This document shows positions 46,101 through 55,509 of a stretch of DNA of 64,000 nucleotides, piece by piece. This DNA is from Candidatus [Bacteroides] periocalifornicus. GTDB taxonomy: Bacteria > Bacteroidota > Bacteroidia > Bacteroidales > CAJPTX01. The notes under the pieces were generated by a model. It saw only the letters and a list, made by a program, of their open reading frames with translations. It had not been told where the DNA came from and ran no database searches. Numbering within the stretch: position 1 is the first letter of the stretch; each line of letters begins with the position of its first letter. The DNA lies in contig LIIK01000008.1 of NCBI GenBank assembly GCA_001421095.1, positions 1 to 64,000 of the forward strand, written 5' to 3'. Both the position numbers and the translations under genes were made by a program.

Positions 46101-47324
46101 AAGGAGGAGCGGCAGAAGCGCAAGCGTATCATTGCACCGTTCTTCACCCCCTTCATCTCCCCGTTGATACCACCGCTCTTCAAGCTTGCGGGCTACGATG
46201 TGGAGAACCTAGAACCGAGCGATACGCAGTCTGGCGAGTGGGGGTTGCGCTACGCGAATAACGAGGTCTGCTACCCCGCAACGCTGGTGGTGGGCGATAT
46301 AGTGAAGGCCTTCAAGAGCGGGAAGTACAGCCCTGAGGATACCGCAGTAATCATTACCCAGACCGGGGGGCAGTGCCGTGCTACAAACTACATCTCGCTC
46401 ATTAAGCGAGCATTGGCAGAGAGCGGCTATCCCGATGTGCCGGTAATCTCGCTGGCCTCGGGCTCTGGGGTGGAGAATAATCAGCCGGGGTTCAAGATGA
46501 ACTGGCTGAAGATCATCGGTATAGTGGTGGCTGCGTTACTCTACAGCGACTGCATCGCGAAGTTCTACTACGCAGCGGTGGTGCGTGAGAAGGGGAGGGG
46601 AATGGCAGCCCGGCTACGCGATTACTATCTGGCGAAGGCCGATCCAGTAATTCGCAGGCACGACACCAAGGGGCTCTGGGCTCTGCTGGGTGAGGCTGCT
46701 GAGGCGTTCAACGATATTATAGTAGAACGCCGCACGCACAAGGTAGGGATAGTGGGTGAAATCTACCTGAAGTTCAACCCATTTGCCCAGAAGGATATCA
46801 CCAACTGGCTCACCGAGCAGGGCATAGAGGTGGTGCCGCCGCTGCTAACCGACTTTTTCCTGCAGAGCTTTGTGAATACAATGGTGAATCGCGACAATCT
46901 GTTGGAAAGTGAGGGGCTGCCACGCCCGCTGCTGAAGGGTATCTATGCACTGGTATGGTCTAAGATCCAGAAAGCCAATAGGATCTGTAGCGCATTCAGG
47001 ATCTTCACACCTTTCGAGTCGATATTCGCCAAGGCAGAAGAGGCCGAGCAGGTCGTTTCGCTCTACGCGCAGTTTGGTGAAGGGTGGTTGCTACCCGGCG
47101 AAATCCTCTCTATGGCGCACCAGGGGGTAAATCACGTGGTGAGCCTGCAGCCGTTTGGGTGTATAGCGAACCACATAGTGGCCCGGGGTATAGAGAATAG
47201 AATGAAGCGACTGTACCCAGACTTGAACCTGCTCTCGCTAGATTTTGACAGCGGGGTGAGCGATGTGAACCTCCGGAATAGGATTCTGCTATTCTTAGAC
47301 AATATACTGGGAGTGGAGGCGTAG
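43116..47324 (+). CDS. Acyl-CoA dehydratase activase-related protein (BadF/HgdC type)
   Basis: A 1402-residue fusion. Two BadF/BadG/BcrA-type ATPase domains lie in tandem: 2-270 (IGVDIGSTTAKIVVLG) and about 318-580 (LGIDSGSTTTKIVVLN). Iron-sulphur ligands of the activator family are visible at C124 (NGNCAGGTG) and C163 (ASRCGVFSKTD), with equivalents in domain two (NEACSSGC, GTRCTVFMNSK). A cysteine motif QVCIGCENKC leads to a DUF2229 domain (about 660-900) and a C-terminal region like 2-hydroxyglutaryl-CoA dehydratase subunits (about 1000-1400). HgdC proteins use ATP to inject an electron into the dehydratase. No separate dehydratase gene is nearby, so the substrate is unknown. Confidence 0.88.
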   Translation: MLRIGVDIGSTTAKIVVLGADDSVLFEAYERHNAKAKELLLSFLDRLRAQFGDSEVSLNITGSVGMGVSEKCGVAFVQEVVAATKAIQHFYPQVRSMIDIGGEDAKVVFFKDGRATDLRMNGNCAGGTGAFIDQMAILLGVPPEELTTLAERSKNIYPIASRCGVFSKTDVQNLIAKNVGKEDIAASVFHAVAVQVVATLAHGCEIAPPVLFCGGPLTFLPQLRQAFIDYLKISESDLVLPKNSHLIPALGAALAAEKGKVQLLSELRDSITKGLDSNGIVRKGLEPIFASEEEYAAWKARINTHAMREADLTPGKHRVTLGIDSGSTTTKIVVLNAQNELLFHYYHNNEGNPIAAARKGLELFRERCQEARAEVEIVGSCSTGYGEDLLKASFRLDSGIIETIAHYMAARHLTQKVSFILDIGGQDMKAIFVNDGVINRMEINEACSSGCGSFIETFAKSLGYDKEAFAREASLAKLPYDLGTRCTVFMNSKVKQALREGASIGDIAAGLSYSVVKNCLYKVLRLKGVEELGEYVVVQGGTMRNDSVVRAYEKLIGHPVFRSNRPELMGAIGCALYAQTHTHGEVGVTLEEILGQADYTTKQQVCIGCENKCLVSIYRFSNGSRYFSGNRCEKIFTNQGSAVEHGTNAYAQKLNLLFNRKIEVSNPIATIGIPRSLNMYEEYPFWHTLFSLCGIQVVLSDTSTFTKYEGSVRLIMSDNICFPAKLAHSHIKNLIDKGVDRIFMPFVVFEKQEGGQNSYNCPIVSGYAEVIKSVHSTDIPIDSPAITFKDHKLLLRQCTEYLAGLGVKAKVVKEAFSKALEAADQYAEQIATYNRQLLESNGGKRLAILLAGRPYHADPLIQHKLSDVIAAMGADVLTEDVVRGMDIEAKDVHFVSQWAYTNRILKAAEWAGRQGNGVQFMQMTSFGCGPDAFLTDETRHLLKLHGKTLTLLKIDDVSNIGSIKLRVRSVIESMKLSVQEKQAERAPFVRPPVFTKEERQKRKRIIAPFFTPFISPLIPPLFKLAGYDVENLEPSDTQSGEWGLRYANNEVCYPATLVVGDIVKAFKSGKYSPEDTAVIITQTGGQCRATNYISLIKRALAESGYPDVPVISLASGSGVENNQPGFKMNWLKIIGIVVAALLYSDCIAKFYYAAVVREKGRGMAARLRDYYLAKADPVIRRHDTKGLWALLGEAAEAFNDIIVERRTHKVGIVGEIYLKFNPFAQKDITNWLTEQGIEVVPPLLTDFFLQSFVNTMVNRDNLLESEGLPRPLLKGIYALVWSKIQKANRICSAFRIFTPFESIFAKAEEAEQVVSLYAQFGEGWLLPGEILSMAHQGVNHVVSLQPFGCIANHIVARGIENRMKRLYPDLNLLSLDFDSGVSDVNLRNRILLFLDNILGVEA

Positions 47325-47510
47325 GGAGAATAGCATCATAACGTATTGTGGCAAAGGATTTCAGTTCCTGTGGAGGGGGCTGCGTAGGGCGGTGGCGCAA
47401 TACTTAGGGAGGCTCTTTGAATGTAATGTATAGGTAGATGATGTATTGACCGCTGGGAGGTGATTCACTAGAGGCGGTTTAACATTAAGGGTTGTCGATA
47501 GAAAACGGTG

Positions 47511-48137
47511 ATGGAAGATGGTAAGCCAACATCTGGCACAGAGGCACGAATAGTGCAGGAGGCGACGAGGCTCTTCACAGAGCGGGGCTATATTGCCACG
47601 AGCATGGCTGATATTGCTGCGGAGGTGGGAATCAATCGCACAGGGCTACATTACTACTACCGGACAAAGGATAGAATGTTTCAGGCTGTATTCGGCAGCG
47701 TGGTGAAGCAGCTAATCCCCCAGATTCATGAAATCATCCTAGAGGTTAACAGCCCCGTGGAGGAGAGGGTCAGTAGGGTGATAGATGTCTATTACGGGCT
47801 TTTCAAGGCTAACCCGAGCCTGCCAATGTTCATGCTTCGGGAGATGCAACGAGATTTTGATAATCTGCTGAATGCGATCTACCGGATGCACCTTGAGCGC
47901 TACTGCACTGCGATAAGCCTAGGGCTACAGCGGGAAATGGACAGCGGCCATATACGGAAAGTACCCATCAGATTCCTGTTCATGACGTTCTATTCGCTGC
48001 TGACCATGCCCTTCATAACCAAGAATCTGTGCCAGTACGTTTGGCTGGAGGAGGGGGAAGCGTTTACTGATATGGTGGCTAAGTGGAAGCCATACGTGGT
48101 GGAGCAGATAAGGGCGCTGCTGGAGATACGGCAATAG
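47511..48137 (+). CDS. TetR/AcrR family transcriptional regulator
   Basis: A 208-residue regulator starting at the ATG at 47511 (a GTG lies one codon earlier). The TetR helix-turn-helix spans about 10-55 (ATRLFTERGYIATSMADIAAEVGINRTGLHYYYRTKDRMF). The rest is the helical ligand-binding and dimer domain. It lies 186 bp after the activase-like gene in the same direction and might regulate it, but no operator is obvious. A perfect terminator follows. Confidence 0.92.
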   Translation: MEDGKPTSGTEARIVQEATRLFTERGYIATSMADIAAEVGINRTGLHYYYRTKDRMFQAVFGSVVKQLIPQIHEIILEVNSPVEERVSRVIDVYYGLFKANPSLPMFMLREMQRDFDNLLNAIYRMHLERYCTAISLGLQREMDSGHIRKVPIRFLFMTFYSLLTMPFITKNLCQYVWLEEGEAFTDMVAKWKPYVVEQIRALLEIRQ

Positions 48138-48153
48138 CGCGCTGAGGCAGGGA

Positions 48154-48194
48154 AGAGAGCCGCCTAGACGAAGTCCAGGCGGCTCTCTTTTTTA
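48154..48194 (+). terminator. Rho-independent terminator after the TetR gene
   Basis: A perfect 12-bp stem (AGAGAGCCGCCT with AGGCGGCTCTCT), an 11-nt loop, then a run of T. Confidence 0.92.
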
Positions 48195-48336
48195 CGGCTT
48201 TTTGCCCCTTGTTTTCCCATTTTCAGCGGGCTTGTTCCCCTCCCATTCGCCCAGGAGATGGGTTTTAACCATGTTATCACCCATCGCCCTGCGAGGGAAA
48301 GCGGGAATGGCGTAATTCTGCCCTGGCGGGTCTTAG

Positions 48337-48440
48337 TAGCGACGTGGCGTGCCGCGTCGCGGCTTTACACCATCCGTGCTGCGGTTGTGGCGTATCCGCG
48401 TCGCGGCTTTACACCTTCCGCGCTGTGGTTAAAGCGTAAT
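48337..48440 (+). repeat. Solo REP-like palindrome with degenerate tandem copies
   Basis: The palindrome at 48337-48360 is followed by two similar units (TCGCGGCTTTACACC occurs twice, about 48358 and 48400). It fills the gap just upstream of the truncated InlB-repeat gene; no gene lies in 48195-48548. Confidence 0.55.
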
Positions 48441-48548
48441 CCATCTTGCGGTTAAGCCATCCCACGCGCCCTTTAGCCGCGCTTCGGGTTCATTAGCGTT
48501 TTCGGGAGATGGGGTAGATCCTTAAGATGTGAATGGGGGGCTGATAGG

Positions 48549-50387
48549 ATGTACGATTTCAGCCTCCCAGTATTCGATAAGTGCACGCTACGCGCGAGGA
48601 CGAGGTCGAAGAATCATCAGATGTGGACGGTGACCTTTATGGATGGCGACACGGAGTGGAAGAGCGTGCAGGTGGAGGATGGTGAACTCTGCGAGAAACC
48701 AACGCCAGACCCAGTGAGAGCGGGCTACACCTTTGAGTACTGGTGTAGCGATAGGGGAGATCCAGAGACATCGAAATTCCAGTTCAGAGTGCCCATACGG
48801 AAGAATCTGACACTCTGGGCACAGTGGAGGCGGGATCCCAAGGTAGTACTCCACAAGGTGATATTTGACACGCAGGAGGCTGGCAAGATCGACACCGTGG
48901 AGGTGGAGGACGGCAAGGCAGTGGCAGAGCCTACAGCACCAGTGAGGGCAGGGTACGATTTCAAGGGTTGGTATACCGATGCGGGATGCACGATAAAGTA
49001 CAACTTCAGCTCGGTGGTTACTGGCGATATCCACCTCTACGCCAAATGGGAGAGCAATGGGAAACCGACGTTCAAGGTGACATTCCACAGCAATGGTGGT
49101 AGCGAAGTGCCAGCGCAGCAGGTGGAGGAAAACTGGAAGGTTCAGCGACCTAAGAATCCTGTGTGGGCGAAGCACCAGTTTGCAGACTGGTATGAGGATG
49201 CGGGGCTCACGAAGCTCTACGATTTCGACGCGCAGGTAACAAAACCACTCGACCTCTACGCCAAATGGCTTTCGCTCTGTACGGTAAGCTACTCGCAACC
49301 CGAGCACGGAAGGATGGATGTGAGAAACGGCAACGACCCCGTAGCGAGCGGCAACGAGGTGCTGGAGGGCACTAAGCTCTCGGTAAGCCTACAGGCCGAT
49401 GATGATTACAAGCCCAAAAGCCTGCTGGTGAACGGAAAGGAGCAGAAAATAGGTGAGGATATAGAGGTAAGGGAGGATGTGACCCTGGTGGCGGAATTCA
49501 CCCTCGCGACCTATACGGTGACGTTTATCTACAACGATGGGGTAACGCAGAACTTAGACACTGTGGTGCCTATCTATACGATTCTCCAGCGGGGCGACGA
49601 TCCTCAGCGGGAGGGGTATCGATTCAAGGATTGGTACATGGATCAGAATCTAGAAACGCCCTACGATTACAGCCGGCCGGTGAAGAACGATCTTAAGCTC
49701 TACGCCAAGTGGGCGAAGCTCTGGACAGTAACCTTTGAGAGCAATGGGGGAAGCCCAGTGGATGCCCAGCAGGTGGAGGAAGGGCAAGCGGCTACCGAAC
49801 CCCCAGCACCCACCAAGGGCGACGGGAGTGATTTTGGCGGTTGGTTTGAGGATGAAGGGCTGACGAAACCCTTCGTATTCACCACATCGATTACTGGCGA
49901 TAAGAAGCTCTACGCCAAGTGGGATACCAACCGATGCACCATAACCTTCAATAGCAATGGCGGTTCTACGGTGAAGGCTATCCAGGTACAGAAAGGTAAG
50001 CAGGCTAACGAGCCTACAGCACCTGTTCGGAGCGGTTACACTTTCGGGGGATGGTATACCGATGCGGCCTGCACTAAGGCCTACGATTGGAATAATCCCG
50101 TAGTTGCCAACCTAACGCTCTACGCCAAGTGGCAGATGGCAACCCCCGTGGCGCAGCTGCCCGAGGTGGTGGTGGCTAACCCCATAGACGGAGAGCTACG
50201 GCTGCTGAATGCCGAAAGGGTAATACGCTATACGGTGTACACCCAGACTGGCGTAGCTATAGTGCAAGGACGCTCGGCGGGCGCTGGGTCTATAAGGATA
50301 GATGCTACGGATTGGCCCAGTGGGGGCTACCTAGTGCGGGTGGAAGGCGCAATGGGCGGAAGGACTATAAGGGTAGTGAAACAGTAA
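48549..50387 (+). pseudogene. InlB-repeat T9SS protein lacking its signal peptide
   Basis: A 612-residue frame of at least six InlB B-type repeats of ~70 residues (for example FKGWYTDAGCTIKYNF ... LYAKW), interrupted by one divergent bacterial repeat (about 240-320), and ending in a T9SS sorting domain (about 540-612, DWPSGGYLVRV...IRVVKQ). The first residues MYDFSLPVFDKCTLRART look like the tail of a preceding InlB repeat, and no signal peptide precedes them. The sequence directly upstream is REP-like repeat. I infer the 5' end was lost; if translated, it could not be exported normally. It may act as a silent donor for recombination with related genes. Confidence 0.72.
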
Positions 50388-50628
50388 GGATTGTTGGCAG
50401 CTTGCCCCCATCGGGTTACCGGTGGGGGCCGTTGTCATGGTTTTGCTGTAGAATGGGGTGCGCTCGGGAAGAGTGGGCATTTTGCCCCATATTATGATGC
50501 GCACGCAGAGAGCATGCAATTTTGTCCCCATGCAGCTTAGTAGCGACATGGAGGCTCGTGTTGCGATTTGGCTTTTCAGCATTCTCATTACCATACAGTT
50601 CAGCAATTTTAATGGGATTTTTTAGCCG
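50388..50628. other. Intergenic region before the gingipain-like pseudogene
   Basis: A weak hairpin GCCCCCATCGGGTTACCGGT GGGGGC-like segment (50404-50429) may terminate the upstream gene. TTTTCAGCATTCTCATT near 50572 also occurs near 23443, a minor repeat. Nothing else is seen. Confidence 0.35.
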
Positions 50629-53600
50629 ATGAGATTTATCAAAACGATCTTTAGCCTTCTGCTTCTCGCGGCCTGCTGGGGAGGGGAGACCCTTGGGCAG
50701 AAGGTGAACTACCTCTACGCTGGGCATGATTCTACCGTGCTAGAGGTGGAATTTCCCTCTGTGCGCCTTGAACCCGTTGAGGTTCAGGGGCAGCGAAGCC
50801 TATTGCCCTATATGCCAGAGGGGATCTATAGGCAGGAGGCGGGTGATCCGGATTTGCCCAACTACGCCCTGCCGATGCTTATGCAGCCTGGGCAAACGGC
50901 TAGCGTTCGCATACTCTCTATGGAGCTGGACACCGTGCCGGGCGTACTGATTGCGCCTTCTAGAGGTATGCTAATACGGACTGTAGACCCTAGCACGGTG
51001 GTTAGAATCTTTGGCCCTAGCTATACGAACGATGGACTGTTCCCTACCCAGAGCGTAGAATTTGCCGCCCCCTATTGGCAGGGTACCAACTACGGGCGGA
51101 GTTTGCAGCTCTACCCCTTGCAGTACAATCCGGTGAAGCGGTAGCTCTTGGTTGCTAAAAGGATGCGGTTGGCTATTAGGGGTCTGGTAGATCCTAGCGA
51201 ATTGTTCCCAGAGGAAGTACGGGCAGCAGCGAACTATTCGAATATCTATCCAGCACTCTCTAAACTCCCGAAAGTCAGAGGTCAGAAGGTTGATCCCCAA
51301 TACGAACTGATGGTGGTAGTGCCTGAGAGATACCGAGCCGCCATACAGCCTTTGGTGCTGTGGAAACGGCAGAGAGGGCTAGCTGTGAGCATCTGCAACT
51401 ACGGCAAGGTGAATGGGGGCAGATAGTAAAGAGCCCCTCTACCCTGAAGCAGTATATCCAGACGAGGTACGAGGCCTCCAGCTCGCGGCTACGCTACGTG
51501 CTGCTTGTGGGTGGACGGGAGGATATTCCACCGTTTACGAGGACGGGGATCTCAGACCTAAGCTCTGGCGTACCCAATTCCGATAGCGATGTGGCCTACG
51601 GGCAGCTGCCAGGGCCAGACGGGAGGGAAGACCATGTGAATGAGGTTTACGTGGGGAGATTCTCGGTGCGTGGGATTCCAGAGCTAGAGTCCATGGTGAA
51701 GAAGGTTATAACCTACGAACGCGATCTGGATGCCAGCGATACGTGGCTATCCAATGGCCTTTCGATAGCCAGCAATGAGGGGACGAATGCGGGCGATAAC
51801 GACGAAACTGATAGAGAGCACAGCCGGCTTATCCGCCAACATATGCTCTCGGGCGGTTACCAGCAGGTGGATACGCTTTTCGACTTGCCACGCCGTTCGG
51901 TGAAACCACAGGATGTTTTTGAGACTATCAACAGCGGGGTGGGGGTGATAACCTATATAGGGCATGGCGATGTGCGTTACTGGCAAACCTCTGGATTCAC
52001 CGTTGGCCATATAGAGCAACAGCTTAGGAACACTAGGGCTTGGCCTTTTATATTCGATGTAGCCTGCCTAAACGGTAAGATGGCAGAGGGACCCTGTTTT
52101 GCCGAGGCGTTCGCCAGGGCTAGCCGCGATGGTGAGCCTACGGGCGCATTGGCCATAAACGGAAGTAGCGATAACCAACCGTGAGCACCACCCATGGCAG
52201 CCCAGGACGCTATGGTTGACTACCTTACAGGGTTTAGCCCTACCGATGGCATGCTAGAGCAGGAGCAACTCTCCTATGGTATGCTGGTAGCGCGGTCTGT
52301 GCAGGTGATGCTGGGCAAATACACGGGGCGGTACGGTGCAGTCACAGCCGATACGTGGAATACGTTTGGCGACCCCTCGGTGTATCTTCGCACGCAACCG
52401 CCTATCCCCATGCGGGCAGAGCTTACTAGAACCGTAAGGATGGGCGATACGCTGCTCAGTGTGCAGTGAGACACGGAGGGGGCACTCGCTGTGCTTACCT
52501 TTGAGCGTACAGGTGAAGATACAGCCTACCTTAGGGCGGTGGTAGACGGAGGACTGGCGCAGTTTCGGGTGAAAGCAATTAAAAAATCAGATCGGCTTAC
52601 ACTTACGGTTACAGCGCCCAATAGGCAAACGGTGGTTAGCACGCTCAATGTGGAAGAGGCCAATGCTTTCAGCCTTCGTTCAGTGGTGTGAAGCTAAAGA
52701 CTGCTGTAGGGGAAGAGGGAATCTCAATGAAGGGTGGCGATAGTCGAGAGCTTTCGGGCGAGTTGTGCAGCTCGGGATCTGCATTGCCCAGTGGGTCAGT
52801 ATCGTTGGAGTGTGTATTGGAACCGAGTACCTTGGGAACGGTAGCTGTGGAGCTGCCCGATGTGAAGGTTGCTGCTTTAGGGCAGTGTACGGGTAGGCAA
52901 AATCTGGCCAAGGTCACGCTGAAGGCGGAGATACCAGAGGGTACACAGGGTACTCTGCGGCTTAAGGCTAAGGTGGGCGATGTGGTGGTGGGTGACTATA
53001 GCCAGCTCTTCCGAATGGGGACGTGGCGTATGGTAATAGACAGCCTCTCCATTGCAGCGAGTTCAAACGGTGGTAGCGTGCTGGTACCAGGCGAAAAGCT
53101 CACGCTTCAGGTGGCATTGAGGAATGTAGGGGGGCTCGATGTGGAGAATTACCAGCTGATGCTTTCCTACCCAGATTTTCCAGAATTCACCCCAAAAGAG
53201 TTCAAGCGCACATTGCTCCCTGTTGGAGCAAAGAGCTGATTCCGTCTAGATGTACAGCTGCCAGAGCAAGCCAAGAACAGAAACTTCACGGTGCTTCGGG
53301 CAACGGTCCTGGTGGCGGGCAAAGAGGTGACCGTTACCGAGCTCCCCATCCCGCTTAAAGAGCGTTACATCGCGCAAGCCCTCTTTACGGGTTACCCACT
53401 TGCGAATGGGGATGCTAAGTACCAGAAAACAAGGATTATTATACCCCGTGAAACATTTAAGGCTGGGCAGTATACGGGGATTAGAATCCCGGTGTACGCT
53501 TACGGTTTGCAACAGCAGGGTGCGTGGAACGCCACGGCAACACTAGAACCTACGCTGGCTACCACCATGTCTGATTTGCCCAAAAGCGTACTGGATACGA

Positions 53601-54581
53601 CCACTTGGCCTAGTGCTACCCTGCCCGTAACCTACGATTCGGCCTCCCATTCGCTCGTTCTGCCTACCAATGTTGTGAAGATGTCGGGCGATAAGAACCT
53701 CCTGCTTACCATCTACTACCGCGGTGGTCAGCAGCAGGGGTATGGGGTAAAGCCCGCCCAAAAGGGGTACGGCATGGTGGATGTAGCCCAATTGCATGGT
53801 GGAGGGGACGCCGAGGTCTATAATCCGGTATTCCCCCCCCCGCGCAGAGCTGATAGAGGCTAGGAGGGCGAAGGTCACTCTCGCCTTTCACCCGGTAGAC
53901 GGAGGTAAGCCCGAGGCTCTACGGGTGCGATTCAATGGCGAACTCCTCGCAGTCAACCAGCAGGCTACAGCATATGCCAATGTGCTTGAGGGGGACTATA
54001 CCCTACAGTTCAGCACAGACAATTACCTCGATAGCACGGTGGCAGTGAGCGTTCGGGGGACGGAGTCCTCCCATGCAATACCGCTCCTAGCACCACACGC
54101 TGCGCCAGTAACCATCTGGGTTACCAACAAGCAGGGGGCAAGCCTAGATGGCGCCGCGGCAGAGGTGGGAGGAGTAACAGCGCAACCAGATGATGATGGT
54201 GTATTCCATTTTAGCTTTAGGCCAGGGATATACCCCCTTGCAGTTAGTGCGCCAGGATTCTCGGCCATGAATTACGATATTGTGGTTACGAAGTCAGGGT
54301 TCAACGGTAAATACGCTCTTTCGGCAGATCTTAGTCCAGTAGATGAACCCGAGGGTATACGTCTACACCCCAATCCGGCCGGTTCGTACCTAGAGATGCA
54401 GCTTCCAGAGGGCGTGGAACGATTGCAGGTGCTGGCTTCTACTGGAGTTGAGATGCTTGAGGTGCAGGTTAGCGAGCAAAAGGTCAGGATAGATGTGCGC
54501 GCCCTTCCAGCAGGGGGCTATATTGTTAGGGCTGTAGGGAAGGGGAGGGCGCCCGTATTGGCACGCTTTGTTAAGCTGTAG
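50629..54581 (+). pseudogene. Gingipain-like cysteine protease (peptidase C25), multiply disrupted
   Basis: Joined across frames this encodes a ~1300-residue RgpB-like protein: signal peptide, propeptide (ends QYNPVKR), catalytic domain with the histidine in YIGHGD and the cysteine in FIFDVACLNG, an Ig-like region, further beta domains and a T9SS sorting domain (LHPNPAGSYLEMQLPEG ... FVKL). Lesions: TAG at 51142-51144; frameshift at a G5 run near 51416-51420; TGA at 52182-52184 where gingipains have Trp (QSWASPM); TGA at 52467-52469; frameshift near 52685-52690; TGA at 53237-53239; frameshift at a C9 run, 53833-53841. Both catalytic residues survive. Seven lesions make a full-length product impossible without repeated recoding or sequence error. 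Confidence 0.85.
53833..53841 (+). repeat. C9 homopolymer at a frameshift point
   Basis: With eight C the frame of the gingipain-like gene would continue (FPPRAELIEARRAKV); with nine it ends within about ten codons. Such tracts are prone to slippage and also to sequencing error. Confidence 0.8.
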
Positions 54582-54610
54582 GTGATTTTGCGGGTAAGAT
54601 AGGTAAGATA

Positions 54611-55366
54611 ATGGTGCGTAATCAGCGGAATGTGTGGATTCTTATGCTAGCTGCGATGTCGCTTCTGACTGTGCCGCTCGGCTGTACGAAAGAGCCGATT
54701 AAGCCCATTGAGAATCCTGACAGAGTCGACACCGTTCCAAATCCCAAGCCAGATACCATTCCAGACCCCAAGCCACAACCCGAACCGTCGCCAGTGCCAG
54801 GCAAATACCCCGCTGTCGATAGTATCATGGTGGATGCCTACCATTTCGATAGTTGGGTCTACATCTCCCTCGAGAAGAGGGGCAATGCTCGCGTATTGGG
54901 GAAGGGGAGCATGACTGTGGATGGCGAACGGCGAGTGGTGGAGGAGCTTTCTTGGAGAGAGCGTGATGATTGGGATGTGGCGCTCCACCTTACCGACTGG
55001 CGCACCAATGGCGGTACATCGGGAAAAGGGCAGTGCGCAGTGGCCAGAACCGAGGAGAAGGACTTTGCTAAAGTTACCGAGGTACCAGCACCGTCGGCAT
55101 TCATAGCCGATGATTCTATACAGGTGCACTATGCGCATAAGCTGGATAAGATTACCACCTTTGGCAATGCGCTACTGTCTGATGTTGTGACCATGGTGCA
55201 CCAAGGGGGCGGTCCTCCAATATTCTCCATTCTCCCGAAAGTTTTAGTGCTTCGCACAGCCAAGGGGCGATACCTCAAGCTGCAGGTAACGGGCTACATG
55301 GATATGGCAGCGAGTAAATATCTGCAAATCTCATTCAGATACCAAGAGCTAAAGCCGCAGCCATAG
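54611..55366 (+). CDS. HmuY family lipoprotein
   Basis: A 251-residue lipoprotein (lipobox LTVPLGC, cysteine at 25) with a proline-rich spacer (about 30-65) and a HmuY-type beta domain. Family features are WVYISLEKRG, WDVALHLTDWRTNGGTSGKG and the C-terminal LRTAKGRYLKLQVTGY. HmuY of Porphyromonas gingivalis binds haem released from haemoglobin with the help of gingipains. Here it lies 29 bp after a gingipain-like gene, probably in one transcript. Haem ligands cannot be assigned with certainty. It remains intact although the protease gene is broken. Confidence 0.82.
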   Translation: MVRNQRNVWILMLAAMSLLTVPLGCTKEPIKPIENPDRVDTVPNPKPDTIPDPKPQPEPSPVPGKYPAVDSIMVDAYHFDSWVYISLEKRGNARVLGKGSMTVDGERRVVEELSWRERDDWDVALHLTDWRTNGGTSGKGQCAVARTEEKDFAKVTEVPAPSAFIADDSIQVHYAHKLDKITTFGNALLSDVVTMVHQGGGPPIFSILPKVLVLRTAKGRYLKLQVTGYMDMAASKYLQISFRYQELKPQP

Positions 55367-55394
55367 TTCGTGTGCATAGCGGTGCTACCCAGTG

Positions 55395-55423
55395 AAGACC
55401 CACCCGAGAGGGTGGGTCTTTTT
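55395..55423 (+). terminator. Rho-independent terminator after the HmuY-like gene
   Basis: A perfect 11-bp stem (AAGACCCACCC with GGGTGGGTCTT), GAGA loop, then T residues. Confidence 0.92.
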
Positions 55424-55457
55424 ATGCCGTTTTGCCAGTTATTCCCCATCTTCTTGC

Positions 55458-55465
55458 TACCTTTG
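55458..55465 (+). promoter_or_regulatory. TACCTTTG promoter box of the YeiH-like gene
   Basis: It lies 44 bp before the ATG at 55510 and inside the longer open frame from 55432, so it decides the start. TTTG at 55431-55434 is a possible -33 element with long (23-nt) spacing. Confidence 0.65.
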
Positions 55466-55509
55466 CCCCGTTTACCGAGAAATCAATATTAGAACATCAG
55501 GTTTATTCT

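Noticed and set aside
52182..53239. TGA read as tryptophan (code change) to explain in-frame TGA codons in the gingipain-like gene
   Set aside because: Other intact genes here end in TGA (for example at 5155-5157, 6578-6580 and 21744-21746), and the same gene also has a TAG and three frameshifts. Decay or sequence error explains it better.
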